A DNA stretch of 31,477 nt from a virus, in the IMG/VR virus record IMGVR_UViG_3300031951_000790, positions 1 through 31,477 of that record. One strand, given 5' to 3'. The notes beneath the pieces are model-generated. The model worked only from the letters and a program-made list of their open reading frames with translations. It was not told the DNA's origin and did no database searches. The stretch's first letter is position 1; each line of letters starts with the position of its first letter. Made by a program: the position numbers and the translations under genes. Below, one piece after another: positions 1 through 6,865 of the stretch.

Positions 1-854
1 GATTTAGTTCAAATGCTGATGAGATTAAAAACGCTTCTATTTTGTTTGACAATATGGTTATTAAACCTATTCAAGACCAAATTATAGAAGCCTTTGATAG
101 AATTTTAGGTTATAACGGAATTACTTTGAAGTTATTCTTTAAAACGTTACAACCTTTAGAATTTGTAGATTTAGAAAACGCACAAAACGAAGAACAAGTT
201 GCTGAAGAAACAGGAACGGAATTAAGCAAAGATTTTAAGATAGCTGAAGCGTTAATTAATTTAGGCGAAGACGAACCCGAAAATTCGATTCTAATAGACG
301 AATACGAGGTAGATTATGATTCGGACGACAAAGAAAACGAAACGCTTTCTAAAGAGCCTAAACAATCGTTTTTAAGCAAAATAGTAAACTTAGTTTCAAC
401 TGGCGATAATAGACCTAATATTTCAAGTAAGCAAGACGAAGTAATTGAAGGTATTAAATTCCTAACGAGATACGTTTACGCTGGTAAAACAAGCGCTGAT
501 AGTCGTGAATTTTGTAATAGAATGATAGCGGCTAATAAGATTTACCGTAAAGAAGATATTATTAAAATGGGTTCTGAAGTAGTAAACAAAGGTTGGGGAC
601 CACGTGGTGCGGACACATATTCAATTTGGTTCTATAAAGGTGGTGGTAATTGTAACCACCGTTGGAATAAACGTGTTTACGCTACATTTAGCGGTAAAGC
701 AATTGACGTTAACAGTAAAGAGTTAAAACAAGTTGCGGTACGTAAAGCTGAAAAGTTAGGGTACGTCGTAAAGAATGATTCTAAAGTAAGTCAATTACCT
801 AAGGATATGCCAAATAACGGATTTTTACCAACTAATAAAATATACGGGGAATAA
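1..854 (+). CDS. Portal protein, 3' part only (strain allele A)
   Basis: This is the C-terminal half of a portal protein, the dodecameric ring at the capsid vertex through which DNA passes. The reading frame is open from base 1 and base 1 falls inside a codon, so the gene is cut by the window edge and the TTG at 42 is not a real start. It aligns without gaps to the last part of the complete portal at 29504-31267, with about 20 substitutions in roughly 270 residues by hand count. After the portal core comes an acidic linker, then a conserved tail domain with DSREFC, YRKEDI, GWGP, FYKGGGNC and HRW motifs. That domain could bind metal through its Cys and His residues. The stop overlaps the next start as TAATG. 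The portal assignment is sure; the role of the tail domain is unknown. Confidence 0.88.
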   Translation, partial: FSSNADEIKNASILFDNMVIKPIQDQIIEAFDRILGYNGITLKLFFKTLQPLEFVDLENAQNEEQVAEETGTELSKDFKIAEALINLGEDEPENSILIDEYEVDYDSDDKENETLSKEPKQSFLSKIVNLVSTGDNRPNISSKQDEVIEGIKFLTRYVYAGKTSADSREFCNRMIAANKIYRKEDIIKMGSEVVNKGWGPRGADTYSIWFYKGGGNCNHRWNKRVYATFSGKAIDVNSKELKQVAVRKAEKLGYVVKNDSKVSQLPKDMPNNGFLPTNKIYGE

Positions 855-1588
855 TGGCTGAAGCTTTACTCATAACACGACAAGACGTTGTTAAGTTCAC
901 TGCAATGAACGGCAACGTAGACACGGACAATTTTATTCAGTACGTCAAAATAGCACAAGACATTCACATACAAAATTACTTGGGTACTGATTTACTTGAA
1001 AAATTAAAGTCTGAAATTATTTTAGCGGCTTCAGGAATACCAACTGCAATTACAATAAGCAACCAAGGGACGGGATATACTACGGGAACTGCTATAAATA
1101 CAACAAGTACAACGGGAACTGGCTTAAAATTAAATATTACGGCGGCGGGTGGTTTAATTACTGCGGCTACAATTAACACGGCGGGTACGGGTTATAAAGT
1201 AGGAGATACGGCAACAGTGACGGGCGGTACAAATGGAGCGGTTACAATAAGTTCAATTTACACAATCCCAACTGATTACAATAATCTTTTAGTTAACTAC
1301 GTAAAACAAATGCTTTGCCATTGGGCTATGGTTGAATATTTACCTTTTGCGGCTTATACAATAGCGAACAAAGGGGTGTATAAACACAATTCAGAAAACG
1401 CTACGAACGTTGAAAAGGTAGAAATTGATTTCTTAATAGAAAAAGAGCGTTCTATTGCACAACATTACACGGAAAGGTTTATCGATTATATAGCATTTAA
1501 CAACGATTTATTTCCTGAATACAATAGTAACTCAAACGGGGATATGTACCCCGATACAAATAATAATTATACTGGCTGGTATTTATGA
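854..1588 (+). CDS. Head-tail adaptor (connector) protein with inserted Gly/Thr-rich domain
   Basis: The position directly after portal and the helical layout suggest a head-completion adaptor that docks under the portal ring. Residues 1-59 and about 138-244 form the core. Residues about 60-137 are a Gly/Thr-rich segment containing two copies of a GTGY-x2-G(T/D)-A type beta repeat, a module common as a decoration in phage virion proteins. The allele starting at 31267 matches the first 50 residues closely and then runs straight into the part equivalent to residue 138 onward, without the insert. It starts by TAATG overlap with the portal stop and ends in ATGA overlap with a tiny downstream ORF. 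Family assignment rests on synteny and length, not on a diagnostic motif. Confidence 0.68.
   Translation: MAEALLITRQDVVKFTAMNGNVDTDNFIQYVKIAQDIHIQNYLGTDLLEKLKSEIILAASGIPTAITISNQGTGYTTGTAINTTSTTGTGLKLNITAAGGLITAATINTAGTGYKVGDTATVTGGTNGAVTISSIYTIPTDYNNLLVNYVKQMLCHWAMVEYLPFAAYTIANKGVYKHNSENATNVEKVEIDFLIEKERSIAQHYTERFIDYIAFNNDLFPEYNSNSNGDMYPDTNNNYTGWYL
1031..1264 (+). other. Strain-variable beta-repeat cassette inside the adaptor gene
   Basis: This in-frame segment of about 234 bases encodes roughly 78 residues rich in Gly, Thr, Ala and Ile, with two diverged internal repeats around the GTGY motif. It is present in the left-end adaptor allele and absent from the right-end allele, where LLEK is followed after about 17 residues by VVN. 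The boundaries are approximate because the flanking sequence also differs between the alleles. Confidence 0.7.
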
Positions 1589-1692
1589 AGAACTACAAAC
1601 CAAAAGACGAAAACATAAAGAAATTATTAACGTATTTAAGTAAGCAAAATGGCAAACGTAAAGATAAGTCAATTAACAGCGAAAGGAAGTAA
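1585..1692 (+). CDS. Possible 35-residue basic protein
   Basis: The ATG overlaps the adaptor stop as ATGA, the coupling used by many gene pairs here. The product would be a short, very Lys-rich peptide beginning MKNYKPKDEN. It overlaps the start of the next gene by 44 bases. No domain is recognisable. The tight coupling is the only argument for it being real; a chance ORF is the alternative. Confidence 0.35.
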   Translation: MKNYKPKDENIKKLLTYLSKQNGKRKDKSINSERK

Positions 1693-2092
1693 TTTAGTTG
1701 CTTCAGATAGGTTCGCAATTGCTGAAGATGCTGGAGGCGGAACGTTCGCAAGTAAATACATTACGGGAGCTGAAATAGTAACTAAAAATATTAACACTTA
1801 TTCGAGTACGTTAAACAATTTAGTTTTAGCTGATGCAAATAAAATTATTAAAGTAGACAATAATTCTGCTAACGATTTAAGAATACCAACAAACGCAAGT
1901 CATGCTTTTCCAATAGGAACGGAAATAATTGTAATTCAGTATGGTACGGGACAAACTACGGTAGCACCAACTGCGACGGTAACAATGCGAAGTAGTGGGG
2001 GTAAGAATAAACTTTCGGCACAATATTCACAAGCTACGTTAATAAAGATAGGAACTAACGAGTGGGTTTTATCTGGAGACATAACAACTTAG
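1649..2092 (+). CDS. Tail fibre / appendage protein with head-binding-like N-terminus
   Basis: The 147-residue protein starts MANVKISQLTAKG, a short N-terminal pattern typical of phage fibre proteins that attach to the virion. Its second half (about residues 65-147: IPTNASHAFP, GTEIIVIQYGTGQ, LIKIGTNEWVLSGD) matches a small beta-rich domain often found at the end of phage tail-fibre or tailspike modules. It stands directly before the larger GWG-repeat fibre gene, so the two probably form one appendage. No catalytic residues are evident. The fibre class is a confident call; which part touches the receptor is inferred. Confidence 0.68.
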   Translation: MANVKISQLTAKGSNLVASDRFAIAEDAGGGTFASKYITGAEIVTKNINTYSSTLNNLVLADANKIIKVDNNSANDLRIPTNASHAFPIGTEIIVIQYGTGQTTVAPTATVTMRSSGGKNKLSAQYSQATLIKIGTNEWVLSGDITT

Positions 2093-2096
2093 AAAA

Positions 2097-3731
2097 ATGG
2101 CAAATGCAAATGGATGGGGCGACGGTGCTTCAAATAATAATATAGGTTGGGGACAAGGTGCTGATAATGCCATTGGCTGGGGTTCGGTTTATTCCGTTTC
2201 TGAAGCTGGTGCAACTGATATTGTAGGAACTCCAGCAGTTGACCCCAATGCACAAGCATTCATAACAGCGGCTGCAATAACAGACCCTACTCAACAAAGT
2301 GCTATTAATCAATTAGTAGTTGACTTGAAAGGATATTCTATTTGGACTAAGTTTAAAGCGTTATATCCGTTTGTTGGTGGTACAAACTCACAACACGCTT
2401 GGAATTTAAAAGATACAACTACTTATAAAATTACTTGGTATGGTGGCGTCACAAGTTCTGCTAATGGTATTTTAGGAAACGGAACTAATGGATACGGAGA
2501 TACATTTTTAGCTAACAATGTAATGGCTCAAAGTAACGCACATATATCTGTTTATTCAAGAACTAATTATCAAGGAACTGTTTCTGATATAGCGTCTTAT
2601 AGCAATCAATTTGGTTCTTTTATGTATATTAGAGGAGGTGGAAATAACTTTGAAGGTCAAGTTAATGCGGGAACGAGAGTTAATGTATCAAATACAGATT
2701 CAAGGGGCTTATTCTTAATAACAAGAACAAGTGCAATTTCGCAAACAGGGCAGAAAAATACAACTCAATATGTTACTGCTTCAGTACCTACTAATCATAT
2801 TGCTTCATCGTTTAAATTATTAAGGACGGGAGATGCAAGTGCGGAATATTCACCAAGAAATTTAGCCTTTGCATCAATAGGTGACGGATTAACAGATGCA
2901 GAAGCACTTAACTTTTACACAGCAGTACAAGCATTTCAAACAACTATCGGACGCTCAATAGGAACTCAAACAGTAAGTGATGCAGATGCACAGGCTTTTG
3001 TAACGGCTGCTGATATACAAGACCAAGTAGAAGCTAACGCAGTAAACAACTTAGTAATAGGATTAAAAGCTGATAGCTTATGGACTAAGTTTAAAGCGTT
3101 ATATCCGTTTGTTGGTGGTACAGCTGCTCAGCATAAATGGAATTTAAAAGACCCACGCGATTTAGATGCTGCGTTTAGATTGGTGTTTAATGGAGGTTGG
3201 ACTCATTCAAGCACAGGAGCTTTGCCTAATGGAACAAATGCTTATGCAGATACTAAATATATAGAAAATGTAAATGGTAATTTGAATTCAACTCATTTAA
3301 GCTATTATTCAAGAACAAATAGTAATGGTACGGAAGTAGAAATTGGAGCAAGGTCATCAGTTACAAATGTTGATTATAATTTACTTGAAATTAGAACAAG
3401 TGGTACAACATATTTTTTAAGTAATCAAAGTGGTTTTACATCAGTTTCAGATGCTAATTCACAAGGTTTTTATATTACGAATAGACAAGCTTCAAATGAC
3501 ATTGATGGATGGAAAAATGGAAGTAAATTAGTTAATGGAACAACAGTTTCCACCATTAGACCAAATGTAAATACTATGATTGGAGCAATGGGAACAGGTT
3601 CTACTCCATTGTATTTTTCAACTAAACAAACAGCCTTCGCTTCAATAGGTGACGGTTTAACAGATACCGAAGCAGCTAACTTTTACACAAGAGTACAAAA
3701 TTTCAACACAGCCTTGGCTCGCCAAGTTTAA
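2097..3731 (+). CDS. Large tail fibre with tandem duplicated domain (probable receptor-binding protein)
   Basis: The 544-residue protein opens with a spaced GWG repeat (residues about 6-30), an N-terminal arrangement seen in flavobacterial phage fibres. It is followed by two tandem copies of a domain of about 245 residues, starting near residues 49 and 295. Each copy begins AQAF(I/V)TAA, continues through WTKFKALYPFVGGT and LKD, and ends with FASIGDGLTD-EA-NFYT. The middle of each copy looks like a beta-sandwich, perhaps lectin-like, and is much more diverged than the edges. A 42-nt stretch is identical between copies (2343-2384 and 3081-3122), showing recent duplication or gene conversion. 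Host adsorption is the likely role, inferred from position and architecture. Confidence 0.7.
   Translation: MANANGWGDGASNNNIGWGQGADNAIGWGSVYSVSEAGATDIVGTPAVDPNAQAFITAAAITDPTQQSAINQLVVDLKGYSIWTKFKALYPFVGGTNSQHAWNLKDTTTYKITWYGGVTSSANGILGNGTNGYGDTFLANNVMAQSNAHISVYSRTNYQGTVSDIASYSNQFGSFMYIRGGGNNFEGQVNAGTRVNVSNTDSRGLFLITRTSAISQTGQKNTTQYVTASVPTNHIASSFKLLRTGDASAEYSPRNLAFASIGDGLTDAEALNFYTAVQAFQTTIGRSIGTQTVSDADAQAFVTAADIQDQVEANAVNNLVIGLKADSLWTKFKALYPFVGGTAAQHKWNLKDPRDLDAAFRLVFNGGWTHSSTGALPNGTNAYADTKYIENVNGNLNSTHLSYYSRTNSNGTEVEIGARSSVTNVDYNLLEIRTSGTTYFLSNQSGFTSVSDANSQGFYITNRQASNDIDGWKNGSKLVNGTTVSTIRPNVNTMIGAMGTGSTPLYFSTKQTAFASIGDGLTDTEAANFYTRVQNFNTALARQV
2343..3122 (+). repeat. Direct repeat pair inside the tail-fibre gene
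   Basis: An exact 42-nt repeat lies at 2343-2384 and 3081-3122, encoding the same WTKFKALYPFVGGT peptide in both fibre domains. Flanking parts of the two domains are similar in protein but less so in DNA. Confidence 0.9.
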
Positions 3732-3740
3732 TTATAAGAT

Positions 3741-3992
3741 ATGAAACTAAACGAATTAACAAAAGAACAAAGACTCACTTATGTAGGCTTGCTTACTGAG
3801 TTACAAAAAGACGAATTAATAGGTCAATGGTATGCACCTGACAGTTACTTTAACCCTATCCAAGACCTTAACGACAATTGGGTAATATCAGTTGAGGAGA
3901 TGGAGCAGTGTGTTAACCCTGATTACCTTTGGGTAAAAGACTTAGATTTGATTCCTTACGAACCAAAACCAACACCACCACCTTTTGAATAA
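3741..3992 (+). CDS. Small conserved-looking acidic protein between fibre and lysis genes
   Basis: This is an 83-residue protein with an N-terminal helix (KLNELTKEQRL), several Trp and Tyr residues in the middle and a Pro-rich end (PKPTPPPFE). No family is recognised with certainty. It sits 9 bases after the fibre gene and 3 bases before the small membrane protein, so it is co-transcribed with both and could be a fibre accessory or part of the lysis block. There is no signal peptide or membrane segment. Confidence 0.6.
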   Translation: MKLNELTKEQRLTYVGLLTELQKDELIGQWYAPDSYFNPIQDLNDNWVISVEEMEQCVNPDYLWVKDLDLIPYEPKPTPPPFE

Positions 3993-3995
3993 TAT

Positions 3996-4244
3996 ATGAA
4001 AATGATACCTATTACACAATTTATTGAAGTGATTAAAAAACAAGGCGCAATCGGAGTTTTAGCCTTATGGTTAGCGTATACACATTTTGAAGTGCAAGAC
4101 GTTAAAGACCGTCTTTATAACTGTTTAGATAAAAACGAATACTACAATAGAAAACCTATTGAAGAAAGACAACCTTTACCGATTATAAAAAATGATACGG
4201 TTGCGGTACTTGACAATAAAAGTCGTAAATTAGCGCAAAAATAA
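3996..4244 (+). CDS. Small membrane protein, candidate holin
   Basis: The 82-residue protein has one hydrophobic segment at about residues 15-30 (AIGVLALWLAY), followed by a charged, hydrophilic tail. It lies immediately upstream of the M15 endolysin, the usual place for a holin that permeabilises the inner membrane at the timed end of infection. One membrane span with a long cytoplasmic or periplasmic tail also fits a spanin-like or anti-holin role. The start could be either ATG at 3996 or at 4002. The function is inferred from context only. Confidence 0.5.
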   Translation: MKMIPITQFIEVIKKQGAIGVLALWLAYTHFEVQDVKDRLYNCLDKNEYYNRKPIEERQPLPIIKNDTVAVLDNKSRKLAQK

Positions 4245-4247
4245 ATT

Positions 4248-4631
4248 ATGAAGCTAACAACAAATTTCAGTTTATCGGAGTTCAATAAGCGTAATTACAA
4301 TGTGCCTACGGACGTGTTACGTAATTTGATTGAACTTGCAAAGAATCTTCAAGTGTTACGTGACGAGGTAAAGAAACCTATTAAGATTACAAGCGGTTAC
4401 AGACCAGCTGAATTAAATGCTAAAGTAGGCGGTGTGACTAAGTCAAGACATATCACAGGTGAAGCCGCGGATTTTAAAATAGAAGGTTATACCCCTAAAC
4501 AAGTTGCGGCTATTATCGAGAAATTGATTGCAGCCGGTAAAATGAAACAAGGTGGTTTAGGTACATATTCAACTTGGGTACACTACGACACTTATTTTAA
4601 TGGAAAAAATCCAAGACGTTGGAGTAAATAA
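4248..4631 (+). CDS. M15-family peptidase endolysin
   Basis: A peptidoglycan-cleaving Zn peptidase of the Peptidase_M15_3 type, 127 residues and complete. The sequence shows SGYRP at 49-53, then HITGEAADF, where His68 and Asp75 are the expected zinc ligands. WVHYD follows, with His112 as the third ligand. This is the standard SxHxxGxAxD...H arrangement of phage L-alanyl-D-glutamate or D-Ala-D-Ala peptidases. No signal peptide is present, so export would depend on a holin, for which the preceding gene is the candidate. The fold and role are secure; the exact bond cut is not visible from sequence. Confidence 0.9.
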   Translation: MKLTTNFSLSEFNKRNYNVPTDVLRNLIELAKNLQVLRDEVKKPIKITSGYRPAELNAKVGGVTKSRHITGEAADFKIEGYTPKQVAAIIEKLIAAGKMKQGGLGTYSTWVHYDTYFNGKNPRRWSK

Positions 4632-4678
4632 TTGAAAAATTTTTCGTATATTGCGTGAACAATTCTAAAAAGTAATAT

Positions 4679-5215
4679 ATGGAAATTTGGAAAACAATTG
4701 AAAATTACCCTAATTATGAAATTTCTAATTTCGGTAATGTAAAAAGAAAACAAGGCTATCAATGTAAAATCGAAAGAATATTGATACCTTTAAATAACGG
4801 TAACGATTACATGAACGTAGGTCTTTCAAAAGACGGAATTAAAAAAAGAGAATACGTACATAGATTAGTTGCTGAAGCTTTTTTAGGAACGCCTAAAATA
4901 AAGTTAGAAGTAAACCATATTGACGGTAATAAATTGAATAATCAATTATCAAACTTAGAATGGGTAACACGGTCTGAAAATCAAAACCACAGATATAAAG
5001 TGTTAAAACATAAAGGAGCAAATACTGGAAAATTAGGTGAACTTAATTGGAAAAGCAAAAAAGTAGCTAAAATGGATTTACAAGGTAATGTTATTTGCGT
5101 TTATCCAGCGGTAATGGAAGCAATGAGGATTACAAATATTTGTGAATCAAATATAAGAGGTTGTATTTACGGAAGAAGTAAAACAGCTGGCGGGTTTAAA
5201 TGGAAATATATTTAA
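4679..5215 (+). CDS. Free-standing HNH homing endonuclease (NUMOD4-HNH-NUMOD1)
   Basis: The 178-residue protein has an N-terminal NUMOD4 motif (EIWKTIENYPNYEIS, residues 2-16). An HNH core follows (VHRLVAEAF with His61, then NHIDGNKLNN with His80, and NLEWVT). A C-terminal NUMOD1-like DNA-binding segment spans about residues 126-178. Such enzymes nick or cut a conserved phage sequence and copy themselves into it. It splits the lysis block between the endolysin and the gene at 5222. A 47-nt AT-rich gap upstream may hold its own weak promoter, with a near -7 box at 4647-4654. It is a selfish passenger, not needed for virion function. Confidence 0.9.
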   Translation: MEIWKTIENYPNYEISNFGNVKRKQGYQCKIERILIPLNNGNDYMNVGLSKDGIKKREYVHRLVAEAFLGTPKIKLEVNHIDGNKLNNQLSNLEWVTRSENQNHRYKVLKHKGANTGKLGELNWKSKKVAKMDLQGNVICVYPAVMEAMRITNICESNIRGCIYGRSKTAGGFKWKYI

Positions 5216-5221
5216 ATAGTT

Positions 5222-5506
5222 ATGGCAAAGAAAAAAATAACAGTAAATACGGATAATATTGACGTTAATTTAGAAAAAGACGGTACGAATATTAAACTGG
5301 ATATAGACTCAAAGAACGTAGATATTCACGTATTAAAAGACGAAGTAAACAAAGAGTTCAAGTTGGATAGTAAAAACATTGATATAGATATATCCAAGAC
5401 CGCTGAAGGGTTGGAGGTGAAAGTCGAATCTAAAGGCGGTATTTGGAAACTTATAGCTAAACGCGTAGTAAAATTTATTTTAAGACGTTTTAAGATAGGA
5501 AAATAA
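5222..5506 (+). CDS. Repetitive protein with cationic amphipathic C-terminal helix
   Basis: Residues 1-70 are built from repeated short strands alternating Asp/Lys with Ile/Val/Leu (NIDVNLEKD, NVDIHVLKD, NIDIDISK), probably a beta structure. Residues 72-94 change abruptly to a strongly basic amphipathic helix (GGIWKLIAKRVVKF then ILRRFKIGK) that resembles a membrane-active antimicrobial peptide. The gene is the last before the terminator at 5535 and, leaving out the inserted HNH gene, it directly follows the endolysin. A part in outer-membrane disruption at lysis is a reasonable guess, but no family is recognised. Confidence 0.6.
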   Translation: MAKKKITVNTDNIDVNLEKDGTNIKLDIDSKNVDIHVLKDEVNKEFKLDSKNIDIDISKTAEGLEVKVESKGGIWKLIAKRVVKFILRRFKIGK

Positions 5507-5534
5507 AAAATCTTTCTGTTTGTTTTGTGTTATG

Positions 5535-5567
5535 AAACCCTTGAGAAATCAAGGGTTTTGTTGTTTT
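5535..5567 (+). terminator. Rho-independent terminator after the lysis block
   Basis: A perfect 10-bp stem (AAACCCTTGA / TCAAGGGTTT) with a GAAA tetraloop is followed by TGTTGTTTT. It closes the late (structural and lysis) transcript before the early promoter at 5603. Confidence 0.9.
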
Positions 5568-5602
5568 AAGAAAAAAAAATTAAAAATATTTTCTAAAAAT
5601 AG

Positions 5603-5632
5603 TTGTTATATTAAATTTTTATATTAATTTTG
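5603..5632 (+). promoter_or_regulatory. Early promoter P1 (Bacteroidota -33/-7)
   Basis: TTG at 5603-5605, 19-nt spacer, TAATTTTG at 5625-5632, matching the Bacteroidota consensus TTG-N19-TAnnTTTG exactly. The spacer carries TTATATTAAA followed by TTT and TATTA, a pattern shared with P4 and P5. It probably drives the small early genes from 5656. Confidence 0.8.
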
Positions 5633-5655
5633 GTTTATAATTAAAAACATAAAAC

Positions 5656-5856
5656 ATGAAAACAATTGAAGAAATTAACAAAATTAACGAACACAAAACG
5701 CAATTAGAAAAATTGTGTAGTAAGTTATTAAGAGAAATTCAATCAAACATGAATTTTAAAGATAGTTGTTCTTTTCAAGAAAAAAACTCAACTATGTTTA
5801 CTATTAGTAGTATTGAATCTGAATTAAAAAAATTAGAAGAAGAACATTTAATTTAA
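5656..5856 (+). CDS. Small early protein, coiled-coil-like
   Basis: A 66-residue, Lys/Glu-rich, mostly helical protein (TIEEINKINEHKTQLEKL) with a second helix at the end (SIESELKKLEEEH). It is the first gene after promoter P1, about 17 bases past the expected transcript start, so it should be among the first phage products made. Many early phage genes of this size modify host functions, but nothing here identifies a target. Confidence 0.65.
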   Translation: MKTIEEINKINEHKTQLEKLCSKLLREIQSNMNFKDSCSFQEKNSTMFTISSIESELKKLEEEHLI

Positions 5857-5861
5857 ACACA

Positions 5862-6008
5862 ATGAAAAAACGAACAGGAATCTTAATTAACTCAATAATT
5901 ATTTTGTTGGGTTACACTTACGAAAGTTATTTGCTTTTAGCAATAGGAGCTATTTGTTTATCTTTAGTACTAATATCTAAAACTAAAAATTATGAAAGCA
6001 AAAGATAA
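5862..6008 (+). CDS. Tiny two-helix membrane protein (48 aa)
   Basis: The ATG lies 5 bases after the previous stop. The product has a short basic N-terminus (MKKRTG) and hydrophobic stretches at about 7-17 and 23-39 separated by YTYESY, so it should be an inner-membrane protein, perhaps a hairpin. Its 3' end overlaps the next start at 5992. No family is recognised; membrane proteins this small in early operons sometimes block superinfection or toxins. Confidence 0.6.
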   Translation: MKKRTGILINSIIILLGYTYESYLLLAIGAICLSLVLISKTKNYESKR

Positions 6009-6150
6009 TACTTACTATCCGCACCGTCCTAACGTAGAATATTTAAAGCGCAAGTGGATGAATAAAATTTGCCCGGAAGATAAAGGCGGTTCTTTCAACG
6101 AAAAGCTATACAAAGATTATTTAGACGCTATAATAAATTATACAAAATGA
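5992..6150 (+). CDS. Small early protein (52 aa)
   Basis: MKAKDNTYYPHRPNVEYL begins a 52-residue protein with a basic, aromatic N-terminal half (KRKWMNKICPEDKGG). It overlaps the preceding gene by 17 bases and the following ATG by ATGA, which argues for translation coupling across the cluster. No function is visible. Confidence 0.6.
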   Translation: MKAKDNTYYPHRPNVEYLKRKWMNKICPEDKGGSFNEKLYKDYLDAIINYTK

Positions 6151-6416
6151 ACTGGACAAGTAAGCAAAAACGAACTAAACAAGTTCAATTATCTTTTGAG
6201 TGGACTGATAAAACCGATTTAAGGCTAATTTTAGACGATGTAAGGGCGTTAATCCTTTCGGGAGTAGAATCATATCACGAACAAAAGAAAAGCTTGGAAA
6301 TCGCAGATAAATGGCACAATGTAGAATTTCAGCAAAGTTACATTGAAAAGATACACGAACAAGTAGAATCCGATATCAACGGTGAATTAAAATTAGTAAT
6401 CAAAAGTAGATTTTAA
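6147..6416 (+). CDS. Early hypothetical protein (89 aa)
   Basis: The 89-residue charged protein opens with a basic stretch (SKQKRTKQVQLSFEW) and continues as predicted helices containing EQKKSLEIADKWHNVEFQQSY. It is joined to the gene before by ATGA overlap. There is no membrane segment and no recognised domain; a DNA- or protein-binding early factor is possible. Confidence 0.6.
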   Translation: MNWTSKQKRTKQVQLSFEWTDKTDLRLILDDVRALILSGVESYHEQKKSLEIADKWHNVEFQQSYIEKIHEQVESDINGELKLVIKSRF

Positions 6417-6419
6417 ATT

Positions 6420-6491
6420 ATGGAAACGATACAATTAGTTAGAAAGAAATTAGCTATGGATGCGATAATTTATGTACTAAAATTAAATTGA
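6420..6491 (+). CDS. Possible 23-residue peptide
   Basis: A very short ORF (METIQLVRKKLAMDAIIYVL...) starts 3 bases after the stop at 6416 and ends 1 base before the next ATG. The exact fit between neighbours suggests translation, but the length makes a chance ORF quite possible. Confidence 0.35.
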   Translation: METIQLVRKKLAMDAIIYVLKLN

Positions 6492-6492
6492 T

Positions 6493-6594
6493 ATGGCACA
6501 AGAAGCAAAAATGGCGCTATTGCTCTTTAGTGTGGGTTTTATATCAATAGTAATCGGATTAATAAAGAATCACTATGAAAAGACGAAGAATTAA
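6493..6594 (+). CDS. 33-residue single-span membrane peptide
   Basis: The product has a short N-terminus, one hydrophobic helix at about 8-24 (ALLLFSVGFISIVIGLI) and a Lys-rich tail (KNHYEKTKN), giving a simple small integral membrane protein by the positive-inside rule. Its end overlaps the next ATG at 6575. No family is known to me. Confidence 0.5.
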   Translation: MAQEAKMALLLFSVGFISIVIGLIKNHYEKTKN

Positions 6595-6706
6595 TTTAAC
6601 ACGAATTAAACTACCTTCAAAGTGTGTAAGGTATAAATACTTAATGCGAAGCTGGAAAAGAAACTTAAAAGTAACAATAGAAAGAATAAATTTAGAAAAC
6701 GATTAA
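6575..6706 (+). CDS. 43-residue highly basic protein
   Basis: The sequence starts MKRRRINLTRIKLPSK and is very rich in Arg and Lys throughout, so it probably binds nucleic acid. It overlaps the membrane peptide gene by 20 bases and is followed 2 bases later by the next start. No domain is recognisable. Confidence 0.5.
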   Translation: MKRRRINLTRIKLPSKCVRYKYLMRSWKRNLKVTIERINLEND

Positions 6707-6708
6707 TT

Positions 6709-6858
6709 ATGAAAGTATATTATTTAACTGAAGTCGAAAGAATCCACGACAAAGAAACGGATTTAACGTATTACAGAGCGTTTTATTCAAATGGATTATT
6801 AGAAATAGACGAAATATTTGAAATAAATTCTGCAATACCAACAGTAATTATAAAATAA
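6709..6858 (+). CDS. Small early protein (49 aa), beta-rich
   Basis: MKVYYLTEVERIHDKE is followed by TYYRAFYSNG and alternating hydrophobic residues, suggesting a small beta sheet. It sits 2 bases after the previous gene and 7 bases before the lipoprotein gene. Function unknown. Confidence 0.55.
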   Translation: MKVYYLTEVERIHDKETDLTYYRAFYSNGLLEIDEIFEINSAIPTVIIK

Positions 6859-6865
6859 AAGTAAA

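Noticed and set aside
42-854. A complete gene starting at TTG 42
   Set aside because: The frame is open from base 1 and matches the inside of the portal at 29504-31267, so it is a truncated portal, not a gene with its own start.
4632-4678. Full promoter for the HNH gene
   Set aside because: The -7-like TATATTGC deviates from TAnnTTTG and no TTG stands at the right distance (TTG at 4632 is only 12 nt upstream).
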